In this document: positions 1 to 7,335 of the stretch, piece by piece | Numbering within the stretch: position 1 is the first letter of the stretch | Layout: each line of letters begins with the position of its first letter | Source: Lachnospiraceae bacterium Zagget3 | Lineage (GTDB): Bacteria > Bacillota_A > Clostridia > Lachnospirales > Lachnospiraceae | Direction of reading: 5' to 3' | Length of the DNA stretch: 29,177 nt | NCBI GenBank assembly: GCA_001941025.1 | Contig: MSHE01000008.1 | Location: forward strand, 123,885 to 153,061 | The notes under the pieces: model-generated | What the model was told of the DNA's origin: nothing | What the model saw: the letters and a program-made list of their open reading frames with translations, nothing else | Database searches by the model: none | Position numbers and translations under genes: made by a program

Positions 1-1
1 T

Positions 2-847
2 GAATATCGGAACGGCATCCTGCATTTCCACAACCTGTTGGAGATCGGTGTCTGTCTGGAGGGAGAGGGATATATGCTTCTGGAGGAGGAGCGGGTCCCT
101 TACCATCCGGGCATGATCACCGTGATTCCGGAGAATTACCCGCACGGAACCGTCAGCGAGGAAGGGACGAAAAGCTACTGGGAATACCTGTTTGTGGATA
201 TACAAAAGGCGCTGCGGGACCTGTATCCGGATGATGTGCTGTTTCAGCAGAAACTGTTGGATCGGGTCAATCGCCGGGCCTTTCTCAAAGAGGAGACGGA
301 AGTGCCGGGAATAGCCGATGTGACACACGCGCTTCTCGAGGAGACCAGACAGAAGAGGGATGTGCTGTCGCGGGAATGTCTTACAGGGCTTGCCATCCTG
401 CTCGTTGTGCAGCTGGCCCGGGCGGAAGCCGCGGATACCAGCCCGTTGGAAAGCAACAGCTTTCGGCAAAAGAACGGGTTGGATCATGTGCGCCCCGCGC
501 TGGTTTATATTCAGGAAAACTATTTTCTGCCCTTGAAAGCCGCGGAAATCGCCGCGGTCTGCTATATGAGCGAATCCCATTTCCGGCGCCTCTTTGAGGA
601 GAATATCGGCATGACGCCGATGGAGTACCTAAACCGGTTTCGTATCTGGCGTGCCTGTGATCTGATCCTCCGATCTGGCAGCTCCATGGAGGAGGTGGCG
701 ATGCGGGTCGGGTTTACCACCACGTCTACTTTCAACCGCAATTTTAAGCGGGTGACGGGGAATTCTCCTTATCAGTGGAAAAAACAGCCGGAACAGTTTG
801 AGAGCCGCCTTGCCGATGTCGACATCATGGTGGAGAAGGGCTGGTAA
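2..847 (+). CDS. AraC-family transcriptional regulator (5' partial)
   Basis: This is a DNA-binding regulator with an N-terminal cupin-like sensor and a C-terminal AraC double helix-turn-helix. The frame is open to the left edge: before the first possible start (TTG at 38) it reads EYRNGILHFHNLLE, which continues naturally into EIGVCLEGEGYML, a typical sensor-domain strand. The gene therefore begins outside the window and TTG 38 is not the start. The C-terminal 100 residues hold both HTH units: AAEIAAVCYMSESHFRRLF, then SSMEEVAMRVGFTTTSTFNR followed by FKRVTGNSPYQWKK, the usual AraC end. It is convergent with the sugar-transport operon and shares a terminator with it. AraC proteins beside CUT1 transporters commonly sense the sugar and activate uptake; that role here is inferred from position. 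The ligand is unknown. Confidence 0.9.
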   Translation, partial: EYRNGILHFHNLLEIGVCLEGEGYMLLEEERVPYHPGMITVIPENYPHGTVSEEGTKSYWEYLFVDIQKALRDLYPDDVLFQQKLLDRVNRRAFLKEETEVPGIADVTHALLEETRQKRDVLSRECLTGLAILLVVQLARAEAADTSPLESNSFRQKNGLDHVRPALVYIQENYFLPLKAAEIAAVCYMSESHFRRLFEENIGMTPMEYLNRFRIWRACDLILRSGSSMEEVAMRVGFTTTSTFNRNFKRVTGNSPYQWKKQPEQFESRLADVDIMVEKGW

Positions 848-902
848 CGGCAAAATGGCATGGATTCTCTGCGCCGGATGGGCGGAGAGAGCGTTCCGTC
901 AG

Positions 903-964
903 AAAAGAAAAAAACTGCCGCGCGGCTGTTTCGGATTCTCAGCCGTCGCGGCAGTTCTTTTTTT
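903..964. terminator. Bidirectional intrinsic terminator
   Basis: An inverted repeat has a left arm AACTGCCGCGCGGCTG at 913-928 and a right arm at 940-956 that matches it with one bulged T. An A-rich tract (903-914) lies on the left and a T-run (957-964) on the right, so the hairpin is followed by U residues whichever strand is transcribed. It sits between the convergent ends of the AraC gene (+) and the last transporter gene (-) and can terminate both. Confidence 0.9.
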
Positions 965-985
965 GTCTCCTGAAAAACGTTTTGG

Positions 986-1834
986 TTACTTGACTGCGCC
1001 CGTCATACCTTCCGTGAACTGCTTTTGCAGGACGAAGAAGACGACCATCGTCGGGATGGAGCAGAACAGGACGCCCATCATCAGCATGCCGTAATCGATC
1101 GTGTACCCGCTTGCCAGGTTTGCGATCAGCATCGGCATGGTCTGGGCATCGGTCTGTGTCAACACGACTTTCGGCCACAGGTACGCGTTCCACGCATTCA
1201 TGAACGTGATAACCGCCGCCGCGGCATACGTGGACCGCATCATCGGGAAATACATGCGAATGAAAATGCCAAACTCCCGCAAACCGTCGATCCGCGCCGC
1301 TTCCAGAGTCTCCGCGGGAAAACTTCGGGAGTTGTTCCGGAAAAACATAATTAGGAAGGGCGTTGATATGGACGGCAGGATGAAGCCCCATACCGAGTTC
1401 AGGAATCCGAATGTGGACATCATACGGAACAGCGGGATCATCGTGGCCACCTGCGGCACCATCATGGCGAGCAGCAGGATCGTGAACACGAAATCCTTTG
1501 CCTTGTCATGGTACAGCTCAAATCCGAACCCTGCCAGGGAACAGACGAACAGAGCCAGTAACACCTGCACGATCGCGTACAGGAACGAGTTCCCCATTGC
1601 GCCTCCCAGATTCTGAGAGTGGATCAGATTCTGGAAATTGACGATCGCGTTTGTTCCGGGAATGATCCTGCCCCGCGCCACATTAAGCGATGTGTTCGTG
1701 GCGGCCGAAACCATCCAGTAGAACGGAAACACCGAAACGAACGCGATGATCGCCAGGAAAATGTAAGTAGGGATCAGGCGCCGCTGAACCATGGACTTGT
1801 TCTTTTTGTATTTTGCCATTTCTGTTTCAGTCAC
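986..1834 (-). CDS. Carbohydrate ABC transporter permease, MalG-type (CUT1)
   Basis: This is an inner-membrane permease subunit of a CUT1 sugar importer. It has six predicted transmembrane segments, the first around IPTYIFLAIIAFVSVFPFYW. The cytoplasmic EAA loop that docks the ATPase reads ETLEAARIDGLREFGIFIRM, followed by FPMMRS. Three starts are possible: GTG 1843, GTG 1834 and ATG 1819. I chose GTG 1834 because an AGGTG stands six bases upstream; ATG 1819 lacks a good ribosome binding site. With this start the gene overlaps the stop of the preceding permease by eight bases, which suggests translational coupling. About 280 residues is normal for MalG-type permeases. The substrate cannot be read from sequence. 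It is the last gene of the operon. Confidence 0.93.
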   Translation of the reverse strand: MTETEMAKYKKNKSMVQRRLIPTYIFLAIIAFVSVFPFYWMVSAATNTSLNVARGRIIPGTNAIVNFQNLIHSQNLGGAMGNSFLYAIVQVLLALFVCSLAGFGFELYHDKAKDFVFTILLLAMMVPQVATMIPLFRMMSTFGFLNSVWGFILPSISTPFLIMFFRNNSRSFPAETLEAARIDGLREFGIFIRMYFPMMRSTYAAAAVITFMNAWNAYLWPKVVLTQTDAQTMPMLIANLASGYTIDYGMLMMGVLFCSIPTMVVFFVLQKQFTEGMTGAVK

Positions 1835-2729
1835 GCGTATCACCTACTCTCATATTAATTATGGCCAGGATTGCCACAATGACGAACACGAAGAAGGACA
1901 TGGCTGTCGCGTAACCGAAGTTCGCGACGCCGGTGCCAAACGCATTGTTGTATATGTAATGCGACATCGTGATCGTCGTGTTCGCCGGCCCGCCGTTTGT
2001 TAGGTTGACGGACTCATCGAACAATTGTAGTGTGCCGTTGATGGACATGATCAGCGTCATGACGATCGTAGGCCGCAGGAGCGGAACCGTGATCCGGAAG
2101 AAGGTCTGCCTTCCGGTGGCGCCATCCATCTTGGCTGCCTCGTATACCGAATACTCGATATTTTGAAGACCGGCAAGGAAGAACACCATATTGTAGCCGG
2201 TCCACCTCCACAGCAGCGCCAGAATGATGACCATTTTGGCCGTCCCCGGCTGGCCCAGAAAGTTGATGCCCGTGTCGATTAGGTGTAGCTTGATCAACAC
2301 ATCGTTGATCAGGCCCTCCGTCGCGAACAGAGATTTGAAGATCAACGCGTACGATACAAGAGATGTCGCGCAGGGCAGGAACACGCAGGTGCGGAACAGG
2401 CCCTTGAACCTCAGATCTTTGTTGTTTAAAAGCTGTGCCAGAAAGATCGCCAGGATCAGCATGACCGGGACCTGAATGGCCAGATAGAGGAACGTATTGC
2501 CGATGGAACGGACAAATAACGTGTCCTGGAACATACGGACATAGTTGTTGAATATCGGTTGGTTCCAAGTCATTGCGGCGGAAGAACCGGTATGCAGTGA
2601 CATGATGAACGCGCGCACCATCGGGTAAAATGCCATAATGCCGATCAGCGCGGCTCCCGGAATCAGCCAGACCCAGCCGGAGACCGATTGTTTGGCGAGG
2701 AGGCCGAGGCCGTTCTTTTTTTCCTTCAA
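1827..2729 (-). CDS. Carbohydrate ABC transporter permease, MalF-type (CUT1)
   Basis: This is the second inner-membrane permease, which would pair with the downstream MalG-type protein. It is about 300 residues, with a first hydrophobic segment near residues 17-40 (WVWLIPGAALIGIMAFYPMV) and an EAA loop VYEAAKMDGATGRQTFFRIT followed by VPLLRPT. The start is TTG at 2729, supported by a strong AAAGGAGG seven bases upstream; no ATG nearby is as well placed. It begins 18 bases after the solute-binding protein stop, so the three genes form one operon. The operon has no nucleotide-binding protein. Many Firmicute CUT1 systems share an MsmX/MsmK-type ATPase encoded elsewhere, and I infer the same here. 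Confidence 0.93.
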   Translation of the reverse strand: MKEKKNGLGLLAKQSVSGWVWLIPGAALIGIMAFYPMVRAFIMSLHTGSSAAMTWNQPIFNNYVRMFQDTLFVRSIGNTFLYLAIQVPVMLILAIFLAQLLNNKDLRFKGLFRTCVFLPCATSLVSYALIFKSLFATEGLINDVLIKLHLIDTGINFLGQPGTAKMVIILALLWRWTGYNMVFFLAGLQNIEYSVYEAAKMDGATGRQTFFRITVPLLRPTIVMTLIMSINGTLQLFDESVNLTNGGPANTTITMSHYIYNNAFGTGVANFGYATAMSFFVFVIVAILAIINMRVGDTRD

Positions 2730-2747
2730 ATCAAAACCTCCTTTTTA

Positions 2748-4115
2748 TCAATCAAGGCCCATCTCAAAACGAAGCTGTGCTTCCGCCTGCTCCAGTTCCT
2801 CCATCTCGTCAGCGCCGTTGATGATGTTCACGATCGCCGCGGCGAGATGGGTACGGCAGCTGTAATGGGCATCGCTCTGCTCCACGATCGGCACCTTCGC
2901 GGTCATCTCCGAGATCTGCTTGTAGATCGGGGTGTCGTTGAAGTAAGGAATGCCTTCGTTGTAAACTTCAGAGTCGCCTGCCGGGGTGTAGGTCGTTACC
3001 ACGCCGCCGTTCTCCAACGCGCCGTCGTATGTGATGGATTCGCCGGTGGCTTCGTAGGAGCCGCCGCCGAAGGTGTAGGCCAGGAAGTCATTCGCAAGGT
3101 CTACGTCCGTGCAGCCCGCTGTGATATAAAGCGCGCAGCCGCCGTTGGCGGCATAGCCTTCCTCGCCGCCGATCGTCGGCATGGAGGTGATCTCCCATTT
3201 GCCCTCGTTCTCGGGCACCGCTTCGATCGTCGGGATGATCCAGTTGCCGTTGATGATGCCGGATACCTGATCGCCCTGGATCGCGGTGTTGATGTAGTCA
3301 TCCCAGCTGTTGGACAGGAGGAGTACGTTCTTCTGCGCCATCTCAACGATCAGGTTGACCACTTCGATCAGAGTCTGGTTTTCCGTGATGTAGGGCTCGC
3401 CGTCCTTAAACTGGGAAACGCCTTCCGCCTGCAGCATCATATAGGGCAGATCGTTGCCGTCGCCGTCCATGCACAGCAGATATTTTCCGGTCGCGTCGTA
3501 GACCTTTTCGCCGATCTCGATGAACTCATCCCAGCTGCAGCCGGTCAGATCGTCGATGGTGTAGTCCGCTTCCCCGAGCAGGTCGACACGGTAGGCCGCT
3601 ATGCAGGTGCCACTGTCAACCGGCGCGCCGTAGTGTACGCCGTCAACCAACCCATAGGAAAGTTTCTCCTGGGAGAAGTTGTCCCAGTCGATGTCTGCCC
3701 CTTCCAGAGAGACCCAGACATCCGGATAGTTTTTGTAGTACTGCTGGAAGTAGTGATCCTGGAACAGGACGATATCCGGCAGCTGATCGTATGCTTTCTC
3801 ACCGGTGGAGGCGACGTTCGTGATCAATGTCTCGATGTCACCGGAGCCGGACTGCTCCACGATGTTCAGTTTGAAATCCGGATCCACGTTGGTCTGGTAG
3901 TCCAGTTCGGCCGCTTCCAGAGCCGGGATATTGAAAGACGGATCCCAGGCATACACGGTAAGCGTGTGGCCATTGCTCTCAGAGGAGGCTGTTGTCTCTT
4001 CGCTTCCGGAGTCACTCTCGGAAGCGCTTTCGGAAGAGTTGTTACAGCCTGCCAGCGCGCCCATCGATGCGACCAACGCACCAACGAGCACGATAGAAAT
4101 TATTTTCTTTTTCAT
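2748..4115 (-). CDS. Extracellular solute-binding lipoprotein, family 1 (sugar ABC transporter)
   Basis: This is the membrane-anchored substrate-binding component of the sugar importer. The 455-residue product begins with a lipoprotein signal peptide: MKKK, a hydrophobic core, and the lipobox LAGC at residues 21-24, so Cys24 would be the lipidated N-terminus. A Ser/Glu-rich linker (about 25-47) follows, then a two-lobed binding domain starting at HTLTVYAWDPSFN, typical of SBP family 1. AGGAGG stands about six bases before ATG 4115. It is the first and probably most highly expressed gene of the operon and is read from the divergent regulatory gap. Binding specificity cannot be judged from sequence; aromatic residues around the cleft fit a carbohydrate ligand. 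Confidence 0.93.
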   Translation of the reverse strand: MKKKIISIVLVGALVASMGALAGCNNSSESASESDSGSEETTASSESNGHTLTVYAWDPSFNIPALEAAELDYQTNVDPDFKLNIVEQSGSGDIETLITNVASTGEKAYDQLPDIVLFQDHYFQQYYKNYPDVWVSLEGADIDWDNFSQEKLSYGLVDGVHYGAPVDSGTCIAAYRVDLLGEADYTIDDLTGCSWDEFIEIGEKVYDATGKYLLCMDGDGNDLPYMMLQAEGVSQFKDGEPYITENQTLIEVVNLIVEMAQKNVLLLSNSWDDYINTAIQGDQVSGIINGNWIIPTIEAVPENEGKWEITSMPTIGGEEGYAANGGCALYITAGCTDVDLANDFLAYTFGGGSYEATGESITYDGALENGGVVTTYTPAGDSEVYNEGIPYFNDTPIYKQISEMTAKVPIVEQSDAHYSCRTHLAAAIVNIINGADEMEELEQAEAQLRFEMGLD

Positions 4116-4375
4116 GTCGTGTCCTCCTATTTGAAAAATTATGGAATCAACTGGTTGCGCCGAAGCGGAAAAGATCCCGTTTCAGAGAGTATTTTCCCGC
4201 ACATGTATGTTGGAAATATTATAACAAAAACGTGAAATTCGCGGTAGGCATTTTCCGTCACAAAATACGCACATTTAATCACACCCCGTTGATTTGTATA
4301 TTTTTTCTTTACTTTACTATTAGTTTTTATATATCATGATACAAGGGGACGACAAGTCGTAAAACGGAGGTAACC
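4116..4375. promoter_or_regulatory. Divergent regulatory region between transporter operon and barrel-protein gene
   Basis: This 260-bp AT-rich gap has no convincing ORF. It contains the start signals of two divergent units: the binding-protein operon (-) and the gene at 4376 (+). The minus-strand promoter is listed separately. On the plus strand the stretch 4289-4340 is rich in promoter-like hexamers (TTGATT, TTTACT, TACTAT, TATATA), but no pair has ideal spacing and I cannot choose one. A short palindrome ACGAC-aa-GTCGT lies at 4349-4360, just before the AACGGAGG ribosome binding site (4363-4370). The neighbouring AraC regulator is an obvious candidate to bind here. Confidence 0.6.
4218..4226 (-). 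promoter_or_regulatory. Extended -10 promoter element of the sugar transporter operon
   Basis: On the minus strand the sequence reads TGTTATAAT, a perfect TATAAT with the TG dinucleotide of an extended -10. At the usual 17-bp distance upstream there is only TACCGC, a poor -35. An extended -10 with a weak -35 fits an activator-dependent promoter. The start of transcription would be about 95-100 bases before the binding-protein ATG. Confidence 0.6.
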
Positions 4376-6211
4376 ATGGATCAATTTGTATTAAACATTA
4401 TCCACCGCCCTGAGATGGTCCCGGAGTATTCCGCGACGGTGGCCGGGCAGGAAAAAGAGAAGAACCCCCAGGCAGAGGGGCTTCCGGCCGAATTCCTTGC
4501 TATTTTCAAGGAGCAGCAGCGGATCGCGCACGAGAACGGATTGAAAGTGACGATCCATATGACTTACGGGTCGCTTTTTAACGAGGAGGCGGTCGCGCTC
4601 GCGAAACATGACCACGAGGCCTACGGCGACGAGATCGCGCTCTCGCTCCTCGGCCTGCCGTGTGAGGAGTTTCGCGCGAAGTATCACACGAAGGATTTCT
4701 GCATCTGGATGTTTTCTATGGAAGATAAAAGAGCGATCGTCGATGACATCTTCGCGCTCTTTTACGACCGCTTCGGGCACTATCCCGAGTCGACGGGCTC
4801 CTATTACATGGACGCGGACCTGACGAACTACATCAAGGAGCGCTATCCGATGGTCAAATGCGCCATCGCGACATGCTGGGAGGAGGGCCCGAAAGCCTAT
4901 CACACGTGCAACAACTCGTGGTATACGTTCTTTGACGGCGGCCCGTGGGCGCCGTGGATTCCCTCGAAACAGAACACGCACGCGCCGGCGGCGGACGCGT
5001 CCGAGGATGCCGGCATCGTCGCGATCCCGCATCTCTCCCGCGACCTGCTCGCCTGTTACGACGGCAACGGATCGAACTTCGGCACGCATCCGCAGAATAT
5101 CCTGCGCGGCATGATCTACGACACGAAGACGTGGGAATATCCCTACCTTTACAACCTGATCGACCAGTATCGCGGCCTCGCGAAGTACAACAACGGCTAT
5201 GCTTACAATATGATGTTCGTCGGGCCCGGCTGGATGAACAAGATGGGGCGCTGGGAGGCGCCGTATGAACTGCTTGTCAAGTCCTATACGGACGGCTGTA
5301 AGTATTACGCGAAGCTGAAGGAGGAGGGAAGCCTCATCGACATGACGATGAGTGAGTTTGCCAACTACTACCGGGAGAAAAAGACCTACACCGAACCGGA
5401 GTGCGCGCTGTGGCGCGACATCCTCTACGGTTCCGACAAGCAGCTGTTCTGGTATACGGACCCGTATATGCGCGTGTGCGTGAACATGGATGAGGGCGGC
5501 GCGATCGTGGACCTGCGGCCTTACGCGGCAAAGCTTCGACGGCCGGTCGGCATCGGCACGCCGCATGTCGCGGACGCGTCCTATCCGTTCCTTATTCAGG
5601 AGAAGTACCGCGCGGGCTATTTTACCCATTACGCCGGGGAGGGGACGCTTCGAAGCGCCAGGATTTCTTACGGGGAGGAGGAGGTCGATCTGGCGCTGTG
5701 CCGGACAAAGGCACATTTTTCCCGGGAGGGAAACACCCGCATCCTGACGCTCGATCCGGTGACTGTCGAGTTTGCCGGTCTGTCCGTCACGCTGCAGACG
5801 AAGGAATATTTTGAGGAGGGCTCTTCCGCGGTAAAGATCGGGCGGGAGATCCTTTCGATGAGCGATCCGGACGCGGAAGTCGTGTTAAATGAGTACATGG
5901 TGGCCTGCTACGGCACAACCGAGTATCCGGAGGATATGACCGGGATCGTGCTGCGGTGTGAGGGCGCGGAAGAACAGCGGATCGACTACGCGTACCGCTG
6001 CAGGGAGGCTTCCCTTGCCGGGGCAGACGCGGTAAGCGCCGTGATCCCGGCGATCGGGACGCGTGTGTCCCTTACGGCATCCGATCCGTCCGCGGAGGGA
6101 TATATCAAGGAAGGCTACGCGTTCTCTCCGATGTTTACGCTCGGATACAGAAAGAAAATTTCGAATAAGGAGGTCTTTGCGACATGGCTCAGGCTGGAAA
6201 GGGCAGATTGA
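4376..6211 (+). CDS. Large cytosolic protein with deacetylase/glycosidase-like barrel, function unknown
   Basis: The 611-residue product has no signal peptide or membrane segment, so it should be cytosolic. The first ~380 residues look like an alpha/beta-barrel of the polysaccharide-deacetylase/GH superfamily type. Conserved-looking blocks include LKVTIHMTYG, HDHEAYGDEIALSLLG, the FGHYPESTGSYYMDADLTNY block (about 140-160) and GGPWAPWIPSKQNTHAP (about 184-200). The last ~200 residues (VDLRPYAAKLRR onward) look like a beta-rich accessory domain. It recalls the DUF3863/DUF3864 proteins, but I cannot verify that. ATG 4376 follows AACGGAGG at good distance. Divergence from a sugar transporter suggests it acts on an imported glycan or glycoside. 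Catalytic residues are not assigned; the acidic residues and histidines in the blocks above are candidates only. Confidence 0.8.
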   Translation: MDQFVLNIIHRPEMVPEYSATVAGQEKEKNPQAEGLPAEFLAIFKEQQRIAHENGLKVTIHMTYGSLFNEEAVALAKHDHEAYGDEIALSLLGLPCEEFRAKYHTKDFCIWMFSMEDKRAIVDDIFALFYDRFGHYPESTGSYYMDADLTNYIKERYPMVKCAIATCWEEGPKAYHTCNNSWYTFFDGGPWAPWIPSKQNTHAPAADASEDAGIVAIPHLSRDLLACYDGNGSNFGTHPQNILRGMIYDTKTWEYPYLYNLIDQYRGLAKYNNGYAYNMMFVGPGWMNKMGRWEAPYELLVKSYTDGCKYYAKLKEEGSLIDMTMSEFANYYREKKTYTEPECALWRDILYGSDKQLFWYTDPYMRVCVNMDEGGAIVDLRPYAAKLRRPVGIGTPHVADASYPFLIQEKYRAGYFTHYAGEGTLRSARISYGEEEVDLALCRTKAHFSREGNTRILTLDPVTVEFAGLSVTLQTKEYFEEGSSAVKIGREILSMSDPDAEVVLNEYMVACYGTTEYPEDMTGIVLRCEGAEEQRIDYAYRCREASLAGADAVSAVIPAIGTRVSLTASDPSAEGYIKEGYAFSPMFTLGYRKKISNKEVFATWLRLERAD

Positions 6212-6402
6212 ATTACCGGTGTCCGATGTGCTTTATGCGGGATCTGGACATGGATATGTTTTACGACAGGGACAGGGAAGAGTACTACTGTATCCGGTGC
6301 CAGTTTACCGGGTCGGAGGAGGATGTGCTCGCCATGAATGAACTGGTGCGGGTAAAATACCGCGCCAGGAACCAAAGATTTGATCATTTCGACTTTGATT
6401 AA
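6184..6402 (+). CDS. Small zinc-ribbon protein (CxxC-CxxC), function unknown
   Basis: This is a 72-residue soluble protein with two cysteine pairs, Cys13-Pro-Met-Cys16 and Cys36-Ile-Arg-Cys39, separated by an acidic loop (DLDMDMFYDRDREEYY). The layout is that of a treble-clef or zinc-ribbon fold likely to bind one zinc. The gene overlaps the end of the preceding gene by 28 bases. An AAGGAGGT ribosome binding site nine bases before ATG 6184 lies inside that upstream gene and makes the ORF convincing. The tail is basic then aromatic/acidic (VKYRARNQRFDHFDFD). I do not recognise a named family. The overlap suggests co-translation with the upstream gene, but the protein may equally belong to the secG neighbourhood. 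Confidence 0.8.
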   Translation: MAQAGKGRLNYRCPMCFMRDLDMDMFYDRDREEYYCIRCQFTGSEEDVLAMNELVRVKYRARNQRFDHFDFD

Positions 6403-6415
6403 CAGGAAAAAATCC

Positions 6416-6444
6416 TTGCATTTTGCCGCGGGCTGTGGTAGAAT
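6416..6444 (+). promoter_or_regulatory. Promoter of secG
   Basis: A -35 TTGCAT (6416-6421), a 17-bp spacer and a -10 TAGAAT (6439-6444) lie just after the zinc-ribbon stop. The TGG before the -10 gives an extended -10. Transcription would start near 6451, about 50 bases before the secG ATG. Confidence 0.75.
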
Positions 6445-6502
6445 TTTTCGCAGTGACGGATGTGAAACGCGCACCCGGGCACTTTATCGGAGGTACGATA
6501 CG

Positions 6503-6742
6503 ATGGTAATGACGATCTTCAAAATCTTATTTATGATCATGAGCGTCGTGATGTTGATCCTGGTCCTGATGCAGGAAGGCACGAGTTATGGGCTCGGTTC
6601 GCTCTCCGGCAGCACGCTGGACAGTTACTGGACCCAGAACAAAGGGCGTTCCGCGGAGGGCGTGACGGTAAAAGCCACGCGGATTTTGCTGATCATCTTT
6701 TTGGCCGGAGCCGCGGCGATGAGCATTGGAACGTTCAATTGA
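6503..6742 (+). CDS. secG: Preprotein translocase subunit SecG
   Basis: This is a small inner-membrane subunit of the SecYEG channel that aids SecA-driven export. The 79-residue protein has two hydrophobic segments: the first (IFKILFMIMSVVMLILVLMQ) ends in the family hallmark LVLMQEG, and the second is ILLIIFLAGAAAMSI near the C-terminus. The loop between carries the Gly/Ser-rich GLGSLSGSTLDSYW typical of SecG. I start at ATG 6503, eight bases after CGGAGGT (6488-6494). The longer in-frame start at 6380 would cover the promoter and encode an unrelated basic leader. A terminator follows directly. In many Clostridia secG is followed by rnr and then smpB; here rnr is absent. Confidence 0.95.
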   Translation: MVMTIFKILFMIMSVVMLILVLMQEGTSYGLGSLSGSTLDSYWTQNKGRSAEGVTVKATRILLIIFLAGAAAMSIGTFN

Positions 6743-6764
6743 TCCTGATAGAAAGAAATAGGAG

Positions 6765-6794
6765 GCTGTCGTATTTACGACAGCTTTTCTTTTT
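6765..6794 (+). terminator. Intrinsic terminator after secG
   Basis: GCTGTCGTA at 6765-6773 pairs with TACGACAGC at 6776-6784; the central bases form the loop. The stem is followed by TTTTCTTTTT. It lies about 20 bases after the secG stop. Confidence 0.85.
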
Positions 6795-6802
6795 GCTATG
6801 AT
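6774..6802 (+). promoter_or_regulatory. Candidate smpB promoter overlapping the secG terminator
   Basis: The -10 is TATGAT (6797-6802) with an extended TGC in front. With a 17-bp spacer the -35 would be TTTACG (6774-6779), which lies inside the secG terminator stem. A terminator after secG means smpB needs its own promoter, and this is the best candidate in the gap. Confidence 0.5.
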
Positions 6803-6859
6803 GAGGGAGGACGGTCAGCCCGGCGTTCCGGGAGTGTACGTTCACAGAGGCGAGTGGAT

Positions 6860-7321
6860 ATGGGCAAAGACAGCATTCGCGTGATCGCGAACAATAAAAA
6901 GGCATATCACGATTATTTTATTGATGAGACATACGAGGCGGGGATCGAACTCCACGGCACGGAGGTGAAATCTGTCCGCATGGGAAAAGTGAGCATCAAG
7001 GAGGCCTATATTCAGATCAAGAATGAAGAGGTCATCGCCTACGGGATGCACATCAGCCCCTACGAGAAGGGGAATATCTTTAACCGGGACCCGCTGCGGC
7101 CGAAACGCCTGCTCCTGCATAAGTATGAGATCCGGCATCTCGTCGGAAAGGTCAAGGAGAGGGGCTATACGATCGTGCCGCTGCGCGTGTATCTGAAGGG
7201 AAACCTTATCAAGGTGGAGATTGGCTTAGCGCGCGGCAAAAAGCTCTATGACAAGCGGCGGGAGATCGCAAAGAAGGATATGAAGCGAGAGGCGGAGCGG
7301 GAGTATAAGCAGAGGATCTAG
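6860..7321 (+). CDS. smpB: SsrA-binding protein SmpB
   Basis: SmpB binds tmRNA and brings it to stalled ribosomes for trans-translation. The 153-residue product matches the family throughout: [20 protein letters not shown], then [18 protein letters not shown] (OB-fold core), [52 protein letters not shown], and the basic tail [15 protein letters not shown] segment that inserts into the decoding channel. I prefer ATG 6860 because AGAGG lies ten bases upstream; GTG 6854, two codons earlier, is too close to it. No ssrA gene is present near smpB in this window. The pepP start follows 14 bases after the stop, so the two genes are probably co-transcribed. Confidence 0.97.
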   Translation: MGKDSIRVIANNKKAYHDYFIDETYEAGIELHGTEVKSVRMGKVSIKEAYIQIKNEEVIAYGMHISPYEKGNIFNRDPLRPKRLLLHKYEIRHLVGKVKERGYTIVPLRVYLKGNLIKVEIGLARGKKLYDKRREIAKKDMKREAEREYKQRI

Positions 7322-7335
7322 AGGGGGACCGAAAG

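Noticed and set aside
2688..4235. Long plus-strand open frame antisense to the solute-binding protein gene
   Set aside because: It mirrors a well-supported gene, has no ribosome binding site and translates to a Val/Asp/Arg-rich sequence typical of the reverse strand of GC-rich coding DNA.
4349..4360. ACGAC-aa-GTCGT palindrome as an operator
   Set aside because: Five-base arms are common by chance in a GC-rich genome, and AraC proteins usually bind direct repeats.
4391..5716. Long minus-strand open frame antisense to the barrel-protein gene
   Set aside because: The composition is Arg/Val/Leu-rich with no recognisable motif or start signal; the plus-strand frame has a strong ribosome binding site and clear protein character.
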